Source of the DNA: Lentzea sp. NEAU-D7
GTDB taxonomy: Bacteria > Actinomycetota > Actinomycetes > Mycobacteriales > Pseudonocardiaceae
DNA: 64,000 bases
NCBI RefSeq assembly: GCF_026242055.1
Contig: NZ_JAPJDL010000034.1
Coordinates: 27,020 to 91,019, forward strand
Direction: 5' to 3'
Position numbers and translations under genes: made by a program. This document shows positions 27,770-36,764 of the stretch, piece after piece. The notes under the pieces were generated by a model. The model worked only from the letters and a program-made list of their open reading frames with translations. It made no database searches and had not been told where the DNA came from. Position 1 is the stretch's first letter, and each line of letters opens with the position of its first letter.

Positions 27770-27893
27770 CATGAGCGGAGTGCACCGCTACCCAGCCCGT
27801 GAGGTTCACACGGCTCGCTTCGCATCGCCACGCCAGGACTCGTACGTGGTTGCGGTGCGTTGGCGGGTTCCTGGTGGCACCGCGCGGGTCTGG

Positions 27894-27961
27894 TTGCGCT
27901 GGCGGGCGCCGGTTCCAGCGGAAGGGTCGGCTGCCGTTCTGACTGTCACCCTGCGAGGGTG
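27894..27961. repeat. 68-bp direct repeat, copy 2
   Basis: Same length and block order as copy 1, ending in an identical 17-mer GTCACCCTGCGAGGGTG (27945-27961). Bases between the CGCTGG and CCAGCG blocks differ while the pairing arms are kept. Confidence 0.6.
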
Positions 27962-27994
27962 ATGCGGGCGGTCGACCCTGCGCTGGCGAGCGGG

Positions 27995-28711
27995 CTACGA
28001 CTCGGCGGCCTCTTCGGCCTTCGGCTTCGGCTTGGTCGCGCGGTGCAGGGCCACCATGCCGCCGGTCAGGTTGAACCAGGCCACGTCCTCCCAGCCCGCC
28101 TGCGAGATGAGCTCGCCGAGCGTGCGCTGGTCCGGCCAGGTCGCCATCGACTCGGACAGGTAGGAGTAGGCGGCGGGGTTCGAGGAGACGAACTTCGCGA
28201 TGAGGGGGAGCAGTTTGAGCAGGTAGCGCATGTAGACGAAGCGGAACGGCTTCCAGACCGGCGTCGAGACCTCGCAGATGACCATGCGGCCGCCCGGCTT
28301 GGTGACGCGGGCCATCTCGCGGAGGGCGACGACCGTGTCGTTGAAGTTGCGGATGCCGAAGGACACCGTGACGGCGTCGAAGGAGTCGTCCTTGAACGGC
28401 AGGCGCAGGGCGTCCGCCGCCACCTTCGGGACCCGTCGGTGGGAGCCGGAGGCGAGCATGCCGAAGGAGAAGTCCGCGGCGACGCACCAGGCGCCCGACG
28501 CGGCGTACTCGACGGTGGAGACCGCCGTGCCGGCGGCCAGGTCGAGGACCTTCTCACCGGGGCGGGCGTCGAGGACGCGCCTGCTCCACTCCCGCCAGCG
28601 GCGGTCGAAGCCCAGCGTCATGACCGAGTTCGTGCGGTCGTAGCCCTTGGCCACGCCGTCGAACATCTCGGCTACCTCGCGGGGGTTCTTGTCCAGGCCG
28701 GCTCGAGACAT
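27995..28711 (-). CDS. menG: demethylmenaquinone methyltransferase
   Basis: 238 residues, UbiE/MenG class SAM-dependent methyltransferase that adds the C2 methyl group in the last step of menaquinone synthesis. Motif I is VLDLAAGTA (about residues 56-64), the family signature FGIRNFNDTVVALREMARVTKPGG is at about 118-141, and the N-terminus NPREVAEMFDGVAKGYDRTNSVMTLG is typical. In the menG-menJ order shared with mycobacteria. Start ATG 28711. Confidence 0.94.
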   Translation of the reverse strand: MSRAGLDKNPREVAEMFDGVAKGYDRTNSVMTLGFDRRWREWSRRVLDARPGEKVLDLAAGTAVSTVEYAASGAWCVAADFSFGMLASGSHRRVPKVAADALRLPFKDDSFDAVTVSFGIRNFNDTVVALREMARVTKPGGRMVICEVSTPVWKPFRFVYMRYLLKLLPLIAKFVSSNPAAYSYLSESMATWPDQRTLGELISQAGWEDVAWFNLTGGMVALHRATKPKPKAEEAAES

Positions 28712-28746
28712 GACTAGAGCCTAAGTCAGCGTCGCTGAGATCTTGT

Positions 28747-29844
28747 TCAGGGCACCTTCAGGGCGGTGAGCATGCCGTCGACCGCCGCGTGCCACGGGTA
28801 CTCCTCGGCACGGGCCCGCGCGGCCTCCCGGGAACCCGATTCCAGCAGGTGGCGGGCCGCCGAGGCGAAGGCGGGAGCGTCGTCGGAGACGGCCGCGCCG
28901 CAGGACGGCTGGACGATCTCCTTCAGCGCGCTGCTCCGGCTCACGACGACCGGGGTGCCGCTGGCCAGGGCCTCCAGGGCGGCCAGGCCGAACGTCTCGT
29001 GCGGGCCCGGTGCGAGCGACAGGTCCGCCGAGGCGAGCAGGGAGGCGACGTCGAGGCGTGAGTTCACGAAGCCCAGGAACGTCACCGGCAGGCCCGCCGC
29101 GCGCTTTTCGAGGAACGAGCGGCGCGGGCCGTCCCCGGCGATCACCAGGCGTGCGGAGTGGCCCTGTTCGTGGAGTTCGGCCAGGGTGTCGACGGAGCGT
29201 TCGACGTGCTTCTCCGGCGACAGGCGTCCACAGTGGATGAGCAGGTTCTCCTTACCCTGCAAAAGGTCCTGCCGCAACGAGGCGGAGTGGCGCGTGGGGG
29301 TGAAGGTGGCGAGGTCGACGCCCAGCGGTACCTGGGCGACGTTCGTGGCACCGATGCGCTCGAACTCCTCGCGGGCGAAGGCCGTCGTGCAGACGACGGT
29401 GTCGTAGGAGGCGGCCATGCGGCGGTTCGCCCAGTCGGCGCCGCGTTCGGCCGGGGTGGCGGGCAGCACGAACCGGAGCAGGCGGTCGAGGCGTTCGTGG
29501 GAGATCACGACGTTCGGGATGCCGCGTTCGCTCGCCCACGCGCCCATGCCGCGCAGGGTGAGCCGGTCGGAGACCTCCAGCCGATCGGGCCTGAGGTGTT
29601 CCACCAGCGACTTCACCCGCCACGGGTCCACCACCCGGTAGCCGCCGGTGTACGGGACCTTCACCGCGGGCAGGGTGATCCGGCGCACCCCGCCCGGCAG
29701 TTCCTCGTCGGCGTGGCGGGCGCCCGGTACGACGAGCACCACCTCGTGGCCCTCCTGCGCGTAGCCGGTGCCGAGGTGGTGCAGCGCCGTGCGGAGTCCG
29801 CCCGACCTGGGACCGTAGAAGTTGGCGAGCTGGACGATCCTCAA
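28747..29844 (-). CDS. GT4 family glycosyltransferase
   Basis: 365 residues, GT-B fold. The N-terminal domain starts IVQLANFYGPRSGGLRTALHHLG. The C-terminal nucleotide-sugar domain has HCGRLSPEKHVERSVDTLAEL, LVIAGDGPRR, and the E-x7-E motif in PHETFGLAALEALASGTPVV. Start is TTG at 29844, overlapping the stop of the next gene by 4 bp (TTGA), so it is coupled to mgtA. The acceptor is unknown; a mannosyl step in lipid glycan synthesis is likely from its neighbour. Confidence 0.8.
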   Translation of the reverse strand: MRIVQLANFYGPRSGGLRTALHHLGTGYAQEGHEVVLVVPGARHADEELPGGVRRITLPAVKVPYTGGYRVVDPWRVKSLVEHLRPDRLEVSDRLTLRGMGAWASERGIPNVVISHERLDRLLRFVLPATPAERGADWANRRMAASYDTVVCTTAFAREEFERIGATNVAQVPLGVDLATFTPTRHSASLRQDLLQGKENLLIHCGRLSPEKHVERSVDTLAELHEQGHSARLVIAGDGPRRSFLEKRAAGLPVTFLGFVNSRLDVASLLASADLSLAPGPHETFGLAALEALASGTPVVVSRSSALKEIVQPSCGAAVSDDAPAFASAARHLLESGSREAARARAEEYPWHAAVDGMLTALKVP

Positions 29845-30914
29845 GCGGCCGCCTGGTGGGTGAGTCCGATGACCTCCGCGTAGTGGCCCATCAGCTGGTC
29901 GCAGATGGCGGGCCAGGTGCGGGTGAGCACCGACTTGCGGGCCGCGAGGCCGAACCGCTTGCGCAGCACCGGATCTCGCAGCAGGTCGACGTACTGGGCG
30001 ATGTCCTGTTCGAAGAGGTACCCGGTGCGGCCGTGCCTGACCAGGTCGCGCGGGCCGCCGGCGTTCGGCGCCAGCACCGGCAGGCCGGTCGCCAGCGCCT
30101 CCTGCACGGCCTGGCAGAACGTCTCGTGCGGGCCCGTGTGGATGAAGACGTCCAGCGACGCGTAGGCCTCCGCGAGCTCCTGCCCTGTGCGGAAGCCCAG
30201 GAACTCCGCGTTCGGCATGTCCTTCTCGAGCTGCTCGCGGTCGGGCCCGTCACCCACGATCCGCAGCTTCACGCCCGGCAGGTCGTGCAGCTCCTTGAGC
30301 CGGTCGACCTGCTTCTCCGGCGCGAGGCGGCCGACGTAGCCGATGGTCAGCTCGTCGTTGTGCCTCGGGCGGGGGTGGAAGAGGTCGATGTCCACGCCCC
30401 TGCCCCACTTGTGCACGCGCGGGACGCCGTGCTGTTCCAGGGCCTCCACCGCCGAGCTCGACGGGGCGAGCGTGCGGTCGGCGAGCGTGTGGAGGCGTCT
30501 GGTCCAGCGCCACGCGGCGCGCTTGGTGAGGCCGAGACCGTAGTTGCCCGCGAAACCGGCCACGTCGGTCTGGTAGACCGCGACGGTGGGCACGTCGAGC
30601 TTGCGCGCGGCTCTGAGGCCGTACGCGCCGAGCACGAACGGCGACGCGAGGTGCACGACGTCGGGCTGGAAGTCGGCGAGGGCGTGGAGCACTCTCGGGC
30701 TCGGCACGCCGATGGGAAGACTCGTCACCATGGGCACGTCGACGGAGGAGACTCTGACGACGGGCGTGCCGTGGTGCTCGTCGGCACCCGCGCCCGGCGC
30801 AACGACCATCGCCTGATGTCCGTTGCGGCGCAGGTGCTCCAGGACCCGGAGCACCGAGTTGGTGACTCCGTTCACCTGGGGCAGGAAGCTCTCGGTCACG
30901 ATCGCTACGCGCAC
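29841..30914 (-). CDS. mgtA: GDP-mannose-dependent GT4 mannosyltransferase, MgtA-like
   Basis: 357 residues from GTG 30914 (VRVAIVTESFLPQVNGVTNSVLRVLEHLRR), the conserved family start; an ATG at 30938 would add eight residues. Contains WGRGVDIDLFHP, YVGRLAPEKQVDRL, and PHETFCQAVQEALATGLPVLAPNAGGPRDLV with the catalytic EX7E. In mycobacteria and corynebacteria the orthologue beside menG (Rv0557) mannosylates glucuronosyl diacylglycerol. It acts at the inner membrane face. Same gene order here supports orthology. Confidence 0.85.
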   Translation of the reverse strand: MRVAIVTESFLPQVNGVTNSVLRVLEHLRRNGHQAMVVAPGAGADEHHGTPVVRVSSVDVPMVTSLPIGVPSPRVLHALADFQPDVVHLASPFVLGAYGLRAARKLDVPTVAVYQTDVAGFAGNYGLGLTKRAAWRWTRRLHTLADRTLAPSSSAVEALEQHGVPRVHKWGRGVDIDLFHPRPRHNDELTIGYVGRLAPEKQVDRLKELHDLPGVKLRIVGDGPDREQLEKDMPNAEFLGFRTGQELAEAYASLDVFIHTGPHETFCQAVQEALATGLPVLAPNAGGPRDLVRHGRTGYLFEQDIAQYVDLLRDPVLRKRFGLAARKSVLTRTWPAICDQLMGHYAEVIGLTHQAAA

Positions 30915-31058
30915 AGGGACACCATGAGGTGCCCGCATGAAGTCCGCGTGACCTCAGATTTGACGTGGACGGAACACCTCACGTCGTGGCCAGGTGATCG
31001 TCGATTCGTCATCTCGGCTTCGGTTGCCGGACATCCGGCGCGGTGAAACTAGGCCAGC

Positions 31059-31892
31059 ATGACCGTCTTGTCGTCCCGTCCCGCGCACCCGGTAGAGCCC
31101 GGCCTGGTGTCCATCGCGCTGGAAGTGGCCGGTCGCCTGGCGAACGACGCCTCGGACGTCATCATGGCCACCGCCGGCCGCGGCGTGCGTCCCGACTCCG
31201 GCGAGTCCCCGTTCGACTGGGTCACCGACACCGACCGCACCCTGGAACGCCACACCCGGCGCGTGCTCACCGCCGAGTTCCCCACGATCCCCGTGTTCTG
31301 CGAGAACTCCGACCCGGACGTTCCCGGCGACTCGGAGTTCCGGTGGGTCGTCGATCCCGTCGACGGCACCGCGAACTACACGGCGGGCATGCCCTGGTGT
31401 GCCTACAGCCTCGCCCTGGTGGACCGCTGGGGCCCCGTGGTCGGCGTCGTCGCCGACCCGTACCGCGCGCAGATCTACGCCGCTGCCCGTGGCCGTGGCA
31501 TGCGTGCGAACGGCACGCCCGTCCGCCTGACCGAACGCCAGGGCGACTCTCTCGTCGTGTGCACCGAGATGACGCGCTCCGGCCCGTGGCCGGGCATGGG
31601 CGAGTTCATCTCCAAGGCAGCCATAGCGGGCACGGGCGTGCGCGTTCTCGGCTCGAAAGCGCTCGCCGTCGCACAGGTGGCGTTGGGCCACGTCGCGGCT
31701 GCTGTGCTGCACGGCTACCACGAGTGGGACGTCGCCGGAGCGGTGTCCTTGGCCGTGGAGTCGGGTGCGGTCGTGCTCGACCGGCGCGGTGAGGGCGCCC
31801 AGCTACCCGTGGACGGACTGCTCGTCGCCGCTCCGGAAGCGGCGGACGAGGTTCTGGGCTGGTGGCAGTCGGCGCTTCAGGGCGACAGCTGA
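31059..31892 (+). CDS. inositol monophosphatase family phosphatase
   Basis: 277 residues. The metal-binding signature WVVDPVDGTANYTAGMPWC (about residues 97-115) and the C-terminal WDVAGAVSLAVESGA (about 228-242) mark the Mg-dependent, Li-sensitive phosphatase family. FDWVTDTD near 52 is the first motif. Substrates in actinobacteria include inositol-1-phosphate and histidinol phosphate; context (next to mannosyltransferases of lipoglycan type) mildly favours inositol phosphate. ATG 31059; its stop overlaps the convergent neighbour by 16 bp. Confidence 0.87.
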   Translation: MTVLSSRPAHPVEPGLVSIALEVAGRLANDASDVIMATAGRGVRPDSGESPFDWVTDTDRTLERHTRRVLTAEFPTIPVFCENSDPDVPGDSEFRWVVDPVDGTANYTAGMPWCAYSLALVDRWGPVVGVVADPYRAQIYAAARGRGMRANGTPVRLTERQGDSLVVCTEMTRSGPWPGMGEFISKAAIAGTGVRVLGSKALAVAQVALGHVAAAVLHGYHEWDVAGAVSLAVESGAVVLDRRGEGAQLPVDGLLVAAPEAADEVLGWWQSALQGDS

Positions 31893-32509
31893 GGGAGCTG
31901 CTTCTCCAGCATCTCGAGGTGCGTGCGCGCCTCGTGCAGCTCGGGGTGGTCGAACATCTGCAACGCCACGCGCCCGACCTCGTTCTCGAACTGGTGGAAG
32001 TCGTGCGAGGCCTTGAGCAGCCGCTGGTAGACCGGGTGCTTCTGGTCGACCGCGCCGAGCGCCCGCCCGAGCTGCGCGATGCCGCGCACGTCGTCGAGCT
32101 CCTTCAAGAGCTGCTCGCTGATCCGCTGCAGCCAGTCCTTGGCCGCCGACTGCGGGACGGTCTGGACCGCCGCCGCGACCCTGCGCGTGGACGCGGCACA
32201 GCGTTCGACCAGGTCGGACCACATGTCGTAGGGCTGCTGCGGGACCGGCGGGTGCATCGGCCCCGGCATCTGCCCCGGCAGGTGCCGCGGACGCTGGACG
32301 GAGCGGCGGACGAGGCCGACGCAGGTACCGACGACCGCGCCGGGAACCGCGCCCATCATGAAGGAGACGATGAGGATCGCGGTGAACGTGATGAACGCCG
32401 AGGAGGGTTTGCCGCTCTCGGACGCCAGCTCGATGGCCGTGACGAGGGCGCCCATCAGCAGGGTGCCGATGGTGGCACCCCAGAGAGCTGAGCGGACGAC
32501 GATCCCCAT
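31877..32509 (-). CDS. two-helix membrane protein of unknown function
   Basis: 210 residues. Two hydrophobic segments at about residues 7-27 and 40-65 (AFITFTAILIVSFMMGAVPGAVVGTCVG), a proline-rich stretch (about 75-92) and a helical soluble C-terminal part with probable coiled-coil features (LLKELDDVRGIAQLGRAL, HLEMLEKQLPQL). I recognise no family. It converges with the phosphatase gene and lies upstream of, in the same direction as, paaE, but a 90-bp gap separates them and it is downstream of the paa genes' direction of reading. Confidence 0.65.
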   Translation of the reverse strand: MGIVVRSALWGATIGTLLMGALVTAIELASESGKPSSAFITFTAILIVSFMMGAVPGAVVGTCVGLVRRSVQRPRHLPGQMPGPMHPPVPQQPYDMWSDLVERCAASTRRVAAAVQTVPQSAAKDWLQRISEQLLKELDDVRGIAQLGRALGAVDQKHPVYQRLLKASHDFHQFENEVGRVALQMFDHPELHEARTHLEMLEKQLPQLSP

Positions 32510-32599
32510 GACCTCGATCGTGCCACGCGGAAGTTGTTCTTGCGGGTGTTTCCTGAGGGACCGGCGTTGTTCTGTCAGGTCCAGTCCCCCTTGCTCCGT

Positions 32600-33655
32600 T
32601 CAGGCGTCGAAGTCGACCGTCACGCACTCGCTGGTCGGCAGCGCCTGACAGGTCAGCACGAACCCGGCCGCCACCTCGGAGGCGTCGAGCGCGTAGTTGC
32701 GCCGCATCTCGACGCTGCCCTCGGTCACCAGGGCCCGGCACGTGCCGCAGACCCCGCCCTTGCAGGCGAACGGCAGGTCGGCGCGGACCCGCTGGGCGGC
32801 GTCGAGGATCGGCTCGTCCGCGGGCAACGGCAGCGTGGTCGACTTGCCGTCCAGCACGACCGTGACCGAGGCGGCGGCGTCGATGACGGCCTCCGCGCGG
32901 CGCGGAGGGGGCGGCGGTTCGTCGACGTAGAAGAGTTCGTGGTGCACGCGGTCGGTGGGCACGCCGCGATCACGCAGCACGGCCGTGGCGTCCTGCACCA
33001 TCTCGTAGGGGCCACACAGCCACCACTCGTCGATGGCGTCGAACGGGACGACGCTGCCGAACAGGGCCGTCAGCTTCTCCGCGGTCAGGCGGCCGGTGAA
33101 CAGCTCGACGTCGCGCGGTTCGCGGGACAGGACGTGGATCAGCTGGAACGTGGCCGGGTAGCGGTCCTTCAGGTCGGCCAGCTCGTCGGCGAACATCACC
33201 GTGTTGGTGCTGCGGTTGCCGTACATCAGCGTCACGCGGGCGCCGGTGGCCAGGACCGTGGCGGCGATCGACAGGGCCGGGGTGATGCCGGAGCCGGCGA
33301 CGACCAGGCCGTGGTGCGTGCCCGTGCCGGACGGGGTGAACCTGCCCAGCGGCGGCAGGACTTCGAGCACGTCACCGGGCACGACGCGGTCCACCAGCCA
33401 GGTCGAGAACTGGCCGCCGTCGACGCGGCGCACGCCGATGCGCGGCGGGGAGCCCGCGGGCGCGCAGATCGAGTACGAACGGCGTTCGTCGCCCTGGCGC
33501 AGCGTCAGGTACTGGCCGGCCGCGAAGGCGAACTCGTCCGAGAGGTCGGCGGGCACGTCGAAGGTGACGGCCACGGCGTCGTCGCAGAGGCGGTCGACGC
33601 GGGCGACGGTGAGCTTATGGAAGGCCGCCCCTCGCTTTCCGGTTGTGGACGGCAA
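32600..33655 (-). CDS. paaE: phenylacetyl-CoA epoxidase reductase subunit
   Basis: 351 residues: FAD-binding domain (RRSYSIC, about 59-65), NAD-binding domain (VVAGSGITPALS, LMYGNRS, WWLCGPYEMV) and a C-terminal plant-type 2Fe-2S ferredoxin domain with FACKGGVCGTCRALV plus a later cysteine (LTCQAL). It passes NADPH electrons to the PaaA di-iron centre. TTG at 33655 follows the paaD stop by one base and is the best-placed start. Last of the paaABCDE operon. Confidence 0.93.
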   Translation of the reverse strand: MPSTTGKRGAAFHKLTVARVDRLCDDAVAVTFDVPADLSDEFAFAAGQYLTLRQGDERRSYSICAPAGSPPRIGVRRVDGGQFSTWLVDRVVPGDVLEVLPPLGRFTPSGTGTHHGLVVAGSGITPALSIAATVLATGARVTLMYGNRSTNTVMFADELADLKDRYPATFQLIHVLSREPRDVELFTGRLTAEKLTALFGSVVPFDAIDEWWLCGPYEMVQDATAVLRDRGVPTDRVHHELFYVDEPPPPPRRAEAVIDAAASVTVVLDGKSTTLPLPADEPILDAAQRVRADLPFACKGGVCGTCRALVTEGSVEMRRNYALDASEVAAGFVLTCQALPTSECVTVDFDA

Positions 33656-33656
33656 C

Positions 33657-34148
33657 TCAGATCTCCTTGACGTGCTCGAACGGTTCGGCGCAGGCGTGGC
33701 AGCGGCGCAGGGCCTTGCACGCGGTCGAGCCGAACCGAGAAATCTCCGAGGTGTTCAGCGAGCCGCACTGCGGGCACGCCACCTGGCGTGACGGCGGCAC
33801 GAGGTTCAGCGGGACCGGGCCCGCGACCGAGGGACCGATGCGGGACGGCGGCGCTATACCGGCGGCGGCCAGCTTCGAGCGGCCCTCCTCGCTGATCCAG
33901 TCCGTGGTCCAGGCCGGGGACAGCGACAGGCGCACCTCGACCTCGGAATACCCCGCGCCGACCAGGGACCGGCGCAGGTCGGCGCCCATCTCGTCGATCG
34001 CCGGGCAGCCGGAGTAGGTCGGGGTGATGGTGACGACGACGCGCCCGTCCTCCTCGGAGACGTCGCGGAGCACGCCGAGGTCGGCGAGCGTGAGGACCGG
34101 GAGTTCCGGGTCCCGCACGGCCGACGCGACCTCCAGTGCCGTCGTCAC
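33657..34148 (-). CDS. paaD: phenylacetate degradation protein PaaD (Fe-S assembly-type)
   Basis: 163 residues. The N-terminal DUF59/MIP18 domain (TYSGCPAIDEMG at about 49-60) is followed by a C-terminal four-cysteine knuckle, CPQCGS...CHAC (about 127-156). PaaD is thought to help mature the Fe-S or di-iron centre of the epoxidase. GTG at 34148 overlaps the paaC stop by 4 bp. Confidence 0.93.
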   Translation of the reverse strand: MTTALEVASAVRDPELPVLTLADLGVLRDVSEEDGRVVVTITPTYSGCPAIDEMGADLRRSLVGAGYSEVEVRLSLSPAWTTDWISEEGRSKLAAAGIAPPSRIGPSVAGPVPLNLVPPSRQVACPQCGSLNTSEISRFGSTACKALRRCHACAEPFEHVKEI

Positions 34149-35029
34149 CAGACCGCTCCCGGCAACGAGCGGTGCAGGTGCTGCATCTCGGCGAGCAGGT
34201 AGCCCATGGCCTCGGTGTGCACGCCGTCGCGGCCCGCCATGCCCGCGACGCGGGCGGCACGGGTGTCGGCGGGACGCGTGAGACCGGCGGCGCTCAGCAC
34301 CGCCTCCAGCACTCCGTCCACTTCGGACCGCAGCGAGGCGGGGTCGACCGCGACACCGGCCAGCGCCGCCTCGACCGCGTGCGTCGCGAACAGCTCGTCC
34401 ACGAACGGCCACACGCGTTCGAGCCCGGCCTGCATGCGGCGGTGCGACTCGTCGGTGCCGTCGCCGAGGCGAACTGTCCACTGGGCGGCGTGGTCGCGGT
34501 GGTAGGCCAGCTCCTTGAGGCCCTTCTCGGCGATCGCGGCGAGCACCGGGTCGGCCGAGCCACGCAAGCGTGAGAACAGCGCGAGACGCCACGACGAGAA
34601 CACCAGAAGACGCGCGATGGTCGCCGCGAAGTCGCCGCCGGGGCCGGGACCGCAGTCGATCTCGGCCAGGTGGACGTTGCGGAACTCGCGTTCGTCGCGC
34701 AGGTACGCCAGGGCGTCCTCGTCGCGGCCGAGCACCTCACCGGCGCGCGTCAGCAGCATGCGGGCCTGACCGAGCAGGTCCAGGGCGATGTTGGCGAGGG
34801 CGATGTCCTCTTCCAGCTCGGGAGCGCGCGAGCACCACTCCGAGAGCCGCTGCGAGAAGATCAACGCGTCGTCGCCGAGCATCAGGCAGTACACGGCCAG
34901 CGCTTCGCGGTCGACGCCCGCGGGGAACTCGCGGTCGACGCCGGAGAGGGCCTCCGAGAAGCCCGTTCCGAACGCCCAATGCGCGTCTTCACCGCCCAGC
35001 AAGGACTCGTAAGCGTTATCGAAGCTCAT
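34145..35029 (-). CDS. paaC: phenylacetyl-CoA epoxidase structural subunit
   Basis: 294 residues, ferritin-like helical subunit that pairs with PaaA without a full di-iron site. Typical segments: LMLGDDALIFSQRLSEWCSRAPELEEDIALANIALDLLGQARMLL (spread over about residues 50-94) and LKELAYHRDHAAQW. ATG 35029 overlaps the paaB stop. Confidence 0.94.
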   Translation of the reverse strand: MSFDNAYESLLGGEDAHWAFGTGFSEALSGVDREFPAGVDREALAVYCLMLGDDALIFSQRLSEWCSRAPELEEDIALANIALDLLGQARMLLTRAGEVLGRDEDALAYLRDEREFRNVHLAEIDCGPGPGGDFAATIARLLVFSSWRLALFSRLRGSADPVLAAIAEKGLKELAYHRDHAAQWTVRLGDGTDESHRRMQAGLERVWPFVDELFATHAVEAALAGVAVDPASLRSEVDGVLEAVLSAAGLTRPADTRAARVAGMAGRDGVHTEAMGYLLAEMQHLHRSLPGAVW

Positions 35030-35310
35030 AGATGCGGCACGTCCTCGGGAATCGCGTAGAACGTCGGGTGCCGGTAGACCTTGTCCCCCGCGGGCGCGAA
35101 GAACGGGTCCTTCTCGTCCGGCGAGGAAGCGGTGATCTCCGTGGCGGGCACCACCCAGATCGACACGCCCTCGTTGCGACGCGTGTAGACGTCACGGGCG
35201 TTGCGCAGCGCCATCTCGGCGTCCGGCGCGTGCAGCGAACCGACGTGCACGTGGTTCAGCCCGCGCTTGCCGCGCACGAACACTTCCCACAGCGGCCAAG
35301 ACGTGCTCAC
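35026..35310 (-). CDS. paaB: phenylacetyl-CoA epoxidase small subunit
   Basis: 94 residues with WEVFVRGKRGLNHVHVGSLHAPD and ALRNARDVYTRRNEGVSIWVVP, the hallmark of PaaB, which bridges PaaAC dimers. GTG 35310 overlaps the paaA stop by 4 bp. Confidence 0.95.
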   Translation of the reverse strand: MSTSWPLWEVFVRGKRGLNHVHVGSLHAPDAEMALRNARDVYTRRNEGVSIWVVPATEITASSPDEKDPFFAPAGDKVYRHPTFYAIPEDVPHL

Positions 35311-36245
35311 GCGGCACCTTCCTTACGTGCGTGCTTGGCGGCGTGCGCGGCCGCGGCTTCACGGACCCACGCACCGTCCTCGTGCGCCTTGCGGCGGTGG
35401 GCGATGCGCTGCTCGTTGCAGACGCCACCGCCCTTCACGACCTGCCAGAACTCGTCCCAGTCCGGCTGACCGAAGTCGTACTCGCCGCGCTCCTCGTTCC
35501 ACTTGAGCTCGGGGTCCGGGAAGGTCACGCCGAGCGCCTCGGCCTGCGGCACGCTCATGTTCACGAACTTCTGCCGCAGCTCGTCGTTGGTGTCGCGCTT
35601 GATCCGCCACGCCATGGACTGCTCGGTGTTCGTGGACTCCGCGTCCGGCGGGCCGAACATCATCAGCGCCGGCCACCACCAGCGGTTCACAGAGTCCTGG
35701 ACCATGTCGCGCTGCTGCTGGGTGCCGCGCATCATCGTCATCAGGAGCTCGTAGCCCTGGCGCTGGTGGAACGACTCCTCCTTGCAGATGCGGATCATGG
35801 CGCGCGCGTACGGCCCGTAGGACGTGCGGCACAACGGCACCTGGTTGCAGATCGCGGCGCCGTCGACCAGCCACCCGATCACGCCGACGTCGGCGAACGT
35901 GAGCGTCGGGTAGTTGAAGATCGACGAGTACTTCTGGCGGCCCTCGATGAGCTTGGTCGTCAGGTCCTCGCGGTCGGCGCCGAGCGTCTCGGTCGCCGAG
36001 TACAGGTACAGGCCGTGCCCGGCCTCGTCCTGCACCTTGGCCAGCAGGATCGCCTTGCGCCGCAGCGAGGGCGCGCGGCTGATCCAGTTGCCCTCCGGCT
36101 GCATCCCGATGATCTCGGAGTGCGCGTGCTGGGCGATCTGCCTGATCAGGGTCTTGCGGTAGCCGTCGGGCATCCAGTCGCGCGGTTCGATGCGCGCCTC
36201 GGACTGCACGGTGCGCTCGAAGCGCAGCTCCAGGTCATCCGCCAT
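35307..36245 (-). CDS. paaA: phenylacetyl-CoA epoxidase catalytic subunit
   Basis: 312 residues, ferritin-like fold with the di-iron ligands in QDEAGHGLYLYSATE (first ExxH) and CKEESFHQRQGYELL (second ExxH). It epoxidises phenylacetyl-CoA at ring C1-C2. First gene of paaABCDE. No paaK, paaG, paaZ or paaJ lies in the window, so later steps must be encoded elsewhere. Confidence 0.95.
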   Translation of the reverse strand: MADDLELRFERTVQSEARIEPRDWMPDGYRKTLIRQIAQHAHSEIIGMQPEGNWISRAPSLRRKAILLAKVQDEAGHGLYLYSATETLGADREDLTTKLIEGRQKYSSIFNYPTLTFADVGVIGWLVDGAAICNQVPLCRTSYGPYARAMIRICKEESFHQRQGYELLMTMMRGTQQQRDMVQDSVNRWWWPALMMFGPPDAESTNTEQSMAWRIKRDTNDELRQKFVNMSVPQAEALGVTFPDPELKWNEERGEYDFGQPDWDEFWQVVKGGGVCNEQRIAHRRKAHEDGAWVREAAAAHAAKHARKEGAA

Positions 36246-36254
36246 GCCTCGATG

Positions 36255-36701
36255 TTACACCCGAGTGCCGAATCTGCGTAGAACTGTCACAACGGCGGCG
36301 ATGACGATCCAGACGGACAGGAGGAAGGTTCCGACGGGAAGCAGGCTGAGCACCGCCGTCCGGCCGGCGACGCGCGTGAGTTCGGGGTTCGTCTGGTCGT
36401 ACTCGACCCGCACGTTGTCCCCGACGCTGAGCCCAGCCGGGTAGAGCACGCCCTGCGACGGGATGATCACGCGCCCGTCCGGTGTGGCGTAGCGCACAAC
36501 GGTCCGGTTGAAGGACACGGAGTCGACCTGGGCGACCGCCTGCCCCATCGACCGCTCGATGGCCACGTCGTCACGCCAGCAGGCGATGGGCAGAAGCACG
36601 CACACGAGCGTGATCACGCCACCGACGACGAACAATGCTTTGCAGACCGCACGGCGGACGCGTACACCGCGGGGCGTCTTGGTCACTGCGTCCTCCACCA
36701 C
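36255..36701 (-). CDS. DUF3592-like membrane protein
   Basis: 148 residues with hydrophobic helices at about 22-41 and 121-140 and an extracytoplasmic beta-type middle (VRYATPDGRVIIPSQGVLYPAGLSVGDNVRVEYDQTNPE), the layout of DUF3592 proteins. Function unknown. GTG at 36701 is the likely start. It ends 8 bp upstream of paaA's start codon and is read in the same direction, so it may be co-transcribed with paa by position only. Confidence 0.7.
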   Translation of the reverse strand: MVEDAVTKTPRGVRVRRAVCKALFVVGGVITLVCVLLPIACWRDDVAIERSMGQAVAQVDSVSFNRTVVRYATPDGRVIIPSQGVLYPAGLSVGDNVRVEYDQTNPELTRVAGRTAVLSLLPVGTFLLSVWIVIAAVVTVLRRFGTRV

Positions 36702-36764
36702 AACTGAGAAGTCTAGAGCCGGGCGGATGCCGCGCTTTCAGGTTGATGTCCATACAGTCGAAGC

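Larger units (their letters stand above)
27452..27994. other. 543-bp non-coding region between menG and menJ filled with repeats
   Basis: No credible gene on either strand. It holds two imperfect 68-bp direct repeats (27545-27612, 27894-27961) flanking a 126-bp nested palindrome (27644-27769). The composition and arrangement are like a REP/BIME-type or miniature mobile element. Any menJ promoter must lie in 27452-27540. Confidence 0.6.

Noticed and set aside
30915..30938. ATG 30938 as the mgtA start
   Set aside because: The eight extra residues are not part of the family start, and GTG 30914 gives the usual VRVAIVTESFLPQ beginning. The ATG cannot be fully excluded.
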